Assembly: GCF_000231445.1 (NCBI RefSeq)
Contig: NZ_AGFR01000009.1
Span: 372,001 to 436,000 of the forward strand
DNA: 64,000 bases
Direction of reading: 5' to 3'
Origin: Commensalibacter intestini A911
GTDB lineage: Bacteria; Pseudomonadota; Alphaproteobacteria; Acetobacterales; Acetobacteraceae
How positions within the stretch are numbered: the stretch's first letter is position 1; each line of letters opens with the position of its first letter. The position numbers and the translations under genes were made by a program. Under the pieces are notes generated by a model. That model ran no database searches, was not told the DNA's origin, and saw nothing but the letters and a program-made list of their open reading frames with translations. Positions 62,749 through 64,000 of the stretch are shown here, piece by piece.

Positions 62749-63756
62749 ATGAATCGGTTGATTATCATTCAGCAAAAAGGGGGCTTAGGGATTTTAACGT
62801 TAAATCGCCCTAAGGCTTTGAATGCGATTAATGTTGATTTACAACGTGAAATTATGTCTCAACTAGAGTTGTGGAAAACCGACCCTTCTATTAAAGCCGT
62901 TGTGTTTAATAGCTCTCATGCCAGAGCCTTTTGCGCAGGGGGAGATATTCGCCAGATTGCGTCGTTCATAAAAGAAGGCCATTTTGAGCAAGGTCTTAGT
63001 ATTTTTACTCATAATTATCAGCTATTTTATTATGTTTCCCAATATCCAAAACCGACGATTAGTATCATGGATGGGATTACCATGGGGGGTGGTATTGGGC
63101 TTGGTTGTTTTGCCACTCATCGCATTGTTACAGAGCGTGTTGTTATGGCAATGCCAGAGGTAAAGATTGCCCTTACGCCTGACGCAGGGAGTAACTTTTT
63201 GTTTGGTAACGCTCCAGGATATACAGGATTACGTATGATGTTAACGGGGCAAAGTTTTTATGCTGATGATGCTATAAAGCTAGGCTTTGCGGATTATGTT
63301 GTTTCTTCTTCGATGGTGCCTGCTATTTTAGATCAGATCGAAAAAAGGAATATTAGCGATGTGCTAACCCCTTTAAAGCGAGACAGGAAATATGATCCTA
63401 ATTTTTTACAAGATGTTGAGGATATCTATGGTGCGCCTGATGTTGAAACGATTATTGGTCGATTAAGGCGTAGCTTTTTGCCGTGGGCAAAAGAAGATTT
63501 AAAAGAGATTTCTCAAGCTTGTCCATTTTCGTTAGAAGTGACCTATAAATCTTGGCATAAGAAAATTTCTAATTTAAAAGATGCTTTACAACATGAATTG
63601 AATATGAATAGTCATTTGTTGTGGCGTTCAGATTTTCTAGAAGGGGTTCGTGCAGTTGTTGTCGATAAAGATCGTTGCCCTAAATGGGATAAGGCACCTA
63701 TTTTATCTCAAACGGTAGATACCTGCTTTGTTTCGTCACATAAATTATATAGTTAA
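62749..63756 (+). CDS. Enoyl-CoA hydratase/isomerase family protein, 3-hydroxyisobutyryl-CoA hydrolase-like
   Basis: 335 residues, longer than plain enoyl-CoA hydratases and of the length of HIBYL-CoA hydrolases. The crotonase fold starts GILTLNRPKALNAI; the oxyanion loop is FCAGGDIRQIA and the second, YPKPTISIMDGITMGGGIGLGCFATH; MPEVKIALTPDAGSNFLFG supplies the catalytic Glu and Asp. The extended C-terminus (CPFSLEVTYK, LNMNSHLLWRSDFLEGVRAVVVDKDRCPKW) is characteristic of the HIBCH type, used in valine breakdown. GGAG lies before the ATG. Confidence 0.9.
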   Translation: MNRLIIIQQKGGLGILTLNRPKALNAINVDLQREIMSQLELWKTDPSIKAVVFNSSHARAFCAGGDIRQIASFIKEGHFEQGLSIFTHNYQLFYYVSQYPKPTISIMDGITMGGGIGLGCFATHRIVTERVVMAMPEVKIALTPDAGSNFLFGNAPGYTGLRMMLTGQSFYADDAIKLGFADYVVSSSMVPAILDQIEKRNISDVLTPLKRDRKYDPNFLQDVEDIYGAPDVETIIGRLRRSFLPWAKEDLKEISQACPFSLEVTYKSWHKKISNLKDALQHELNMNSHLLWRSDFLEGVRAVVVDKDRCPKWDKAPILSQTVDTCFVSSHKLYS

Positions 63757-63847
63757 CAAGTTCTTTATATTTTCTTTTGCCCTTATGTCGTCAAAAATAT
63801 ATAGTCTAGAGAATGACGATTATTAATCATTTTTAAGGTATAGAATA

Positions 63848-64000
63848 ATGAAGCATTGGGATATGGAGCAGATCAAGTGGGATCGGTTTGACCCTTCTCT
63901 TGTTGATCCAAAGGTTGTACCGTTAATCAAAGCAGCTTCGGTTGTTGAGCGTAACAGTGTTGATTATACAGTTTATTTAAATAATGTCTTTGCGCATGAT
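63848..64000 (+). CDS. Ferritin-like domain protein, partial (right edge)
   Basis: 51 codons from ATG 63848 run to the end of the window. The N-terminus reads MKHWDMEQIKWDRFDPSLVD then PKVVPLIKAASVVERNSVDYTVYLNNVFAHD, resembling a widespread alphaproteobacterial ferritin-like family whose start has DRFDPSxVDP. With only the first 51 residues, di-iron ligands cannot be checked. Follows the hydrolase gene by 91 bp. Confidence 0.65.
   Translation, partial: MKHWDMEQIKWDRFDPSLVDPKVVPLIKAASVVERNSVDYTVYLNNVFAHD

Noticed and set aside
1-64000. CRISPR arrays, insertion sequences, integrase or att sites
   Set aside because: No spaced direct repeats, transposase motifs or flanking duplications were noticed in reading the window.

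Overview
The window is a low-GC, gene-dense stretch of an alphaproteobacterial chromosome. It most resembles an AT-rich acetic acid bacterium (Acetobacteraceae), and a Commensalibacter-like insect symbiont is the best guess. This is inferred from the complete hopanoid cluster (hpnA to hpnG with hpnL), a CtrA-family regulator, a DUF3126 protein, the lapA-pyrF-trpF order, and the strong A+T bias in codons and intergenic DNA. No rRNA, tRNA, insertion sequence, integrase or CRISPR array was seen.

Layout. At 1-3.6 kb, three leftward genes: the start of an AAA ATPase-DUF4435 protein that resembles a fused PARIS-type anti-phage protein, then ydcF and a drug-efflux MFS transporter. At 4-10.6 kb there are membrane functions: a DUF475/TerC-like protein, an OMF/HlyD/DUF1656 efflux operon without its inner-membrane FUSC pump, a lone solute-binding protein, and a DUF883 plus membrane-protein pair. 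At 10.7-13.9 kb there is a CtrA-like regulator with Glu at the phospho-acceptor position and tandem TTAA-N7-TTAA sites upstream, then nadK, an XRE regulator and a Tyr-phosphatase-like protein. At 13.9-17.5 kb lies the sdhCDAB operon.

Two unrecognised ORFs precede asd and zapE. sucA, sucB and a lipoyl-domain-bearing lpdA follow (21-27.9 kb). Together with sdh these encode 2-oxoglutarate dehydrogenase and succinate dehydrogenase. A decayed gene lies between sucB and lpdA. At 28-35.5 kb: an L,D-transpeptidase, small conserved proteins, an SH3 protein, pyruvate kinase, a hybrid histidine kinase and tyrC. At 35.5-45 kb: hpnL (leftward), then hpnA-B-C-D-E-shc-hpnG (rightward), which together cover squalene and hopene synthesis and the first steps of side-chain processing.

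At 45-57.7 kb: housekeeping and transport genes (LOG protein, MFS, M20 peptidase, MTHFR-like protein, transglycosylase-like protein, folD, DAACS symporter, NUDIX, secB, lapA, pyrF, trpF, a MerR-like regulator, an SDR). They include a repeat protein whose frame breaks in triplicated A8 tracts. At 57.8-61.5 kb is a copper cluster: a CxxC-less HMA-like membrane protein, copZ, copA and a secreted protein, with a duplicated 44-bp upstream element that resembles a Fur box in one copy. The window ends with bioB, a 3-hydroxyisobutyryl-CoA hydrolase-like gene and the start of a ferritin-like protein.

The strongest leads are the CtrA-like regulator with natural E51 and tandem CtrA boxes, the fused ATPase-DUF4435 defence candidate, the A8-repeat frameshift gene, and the duplicated element of the copper cluster. 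All functional calls come from reading motifs and remembered family resemblance; no database search was run.
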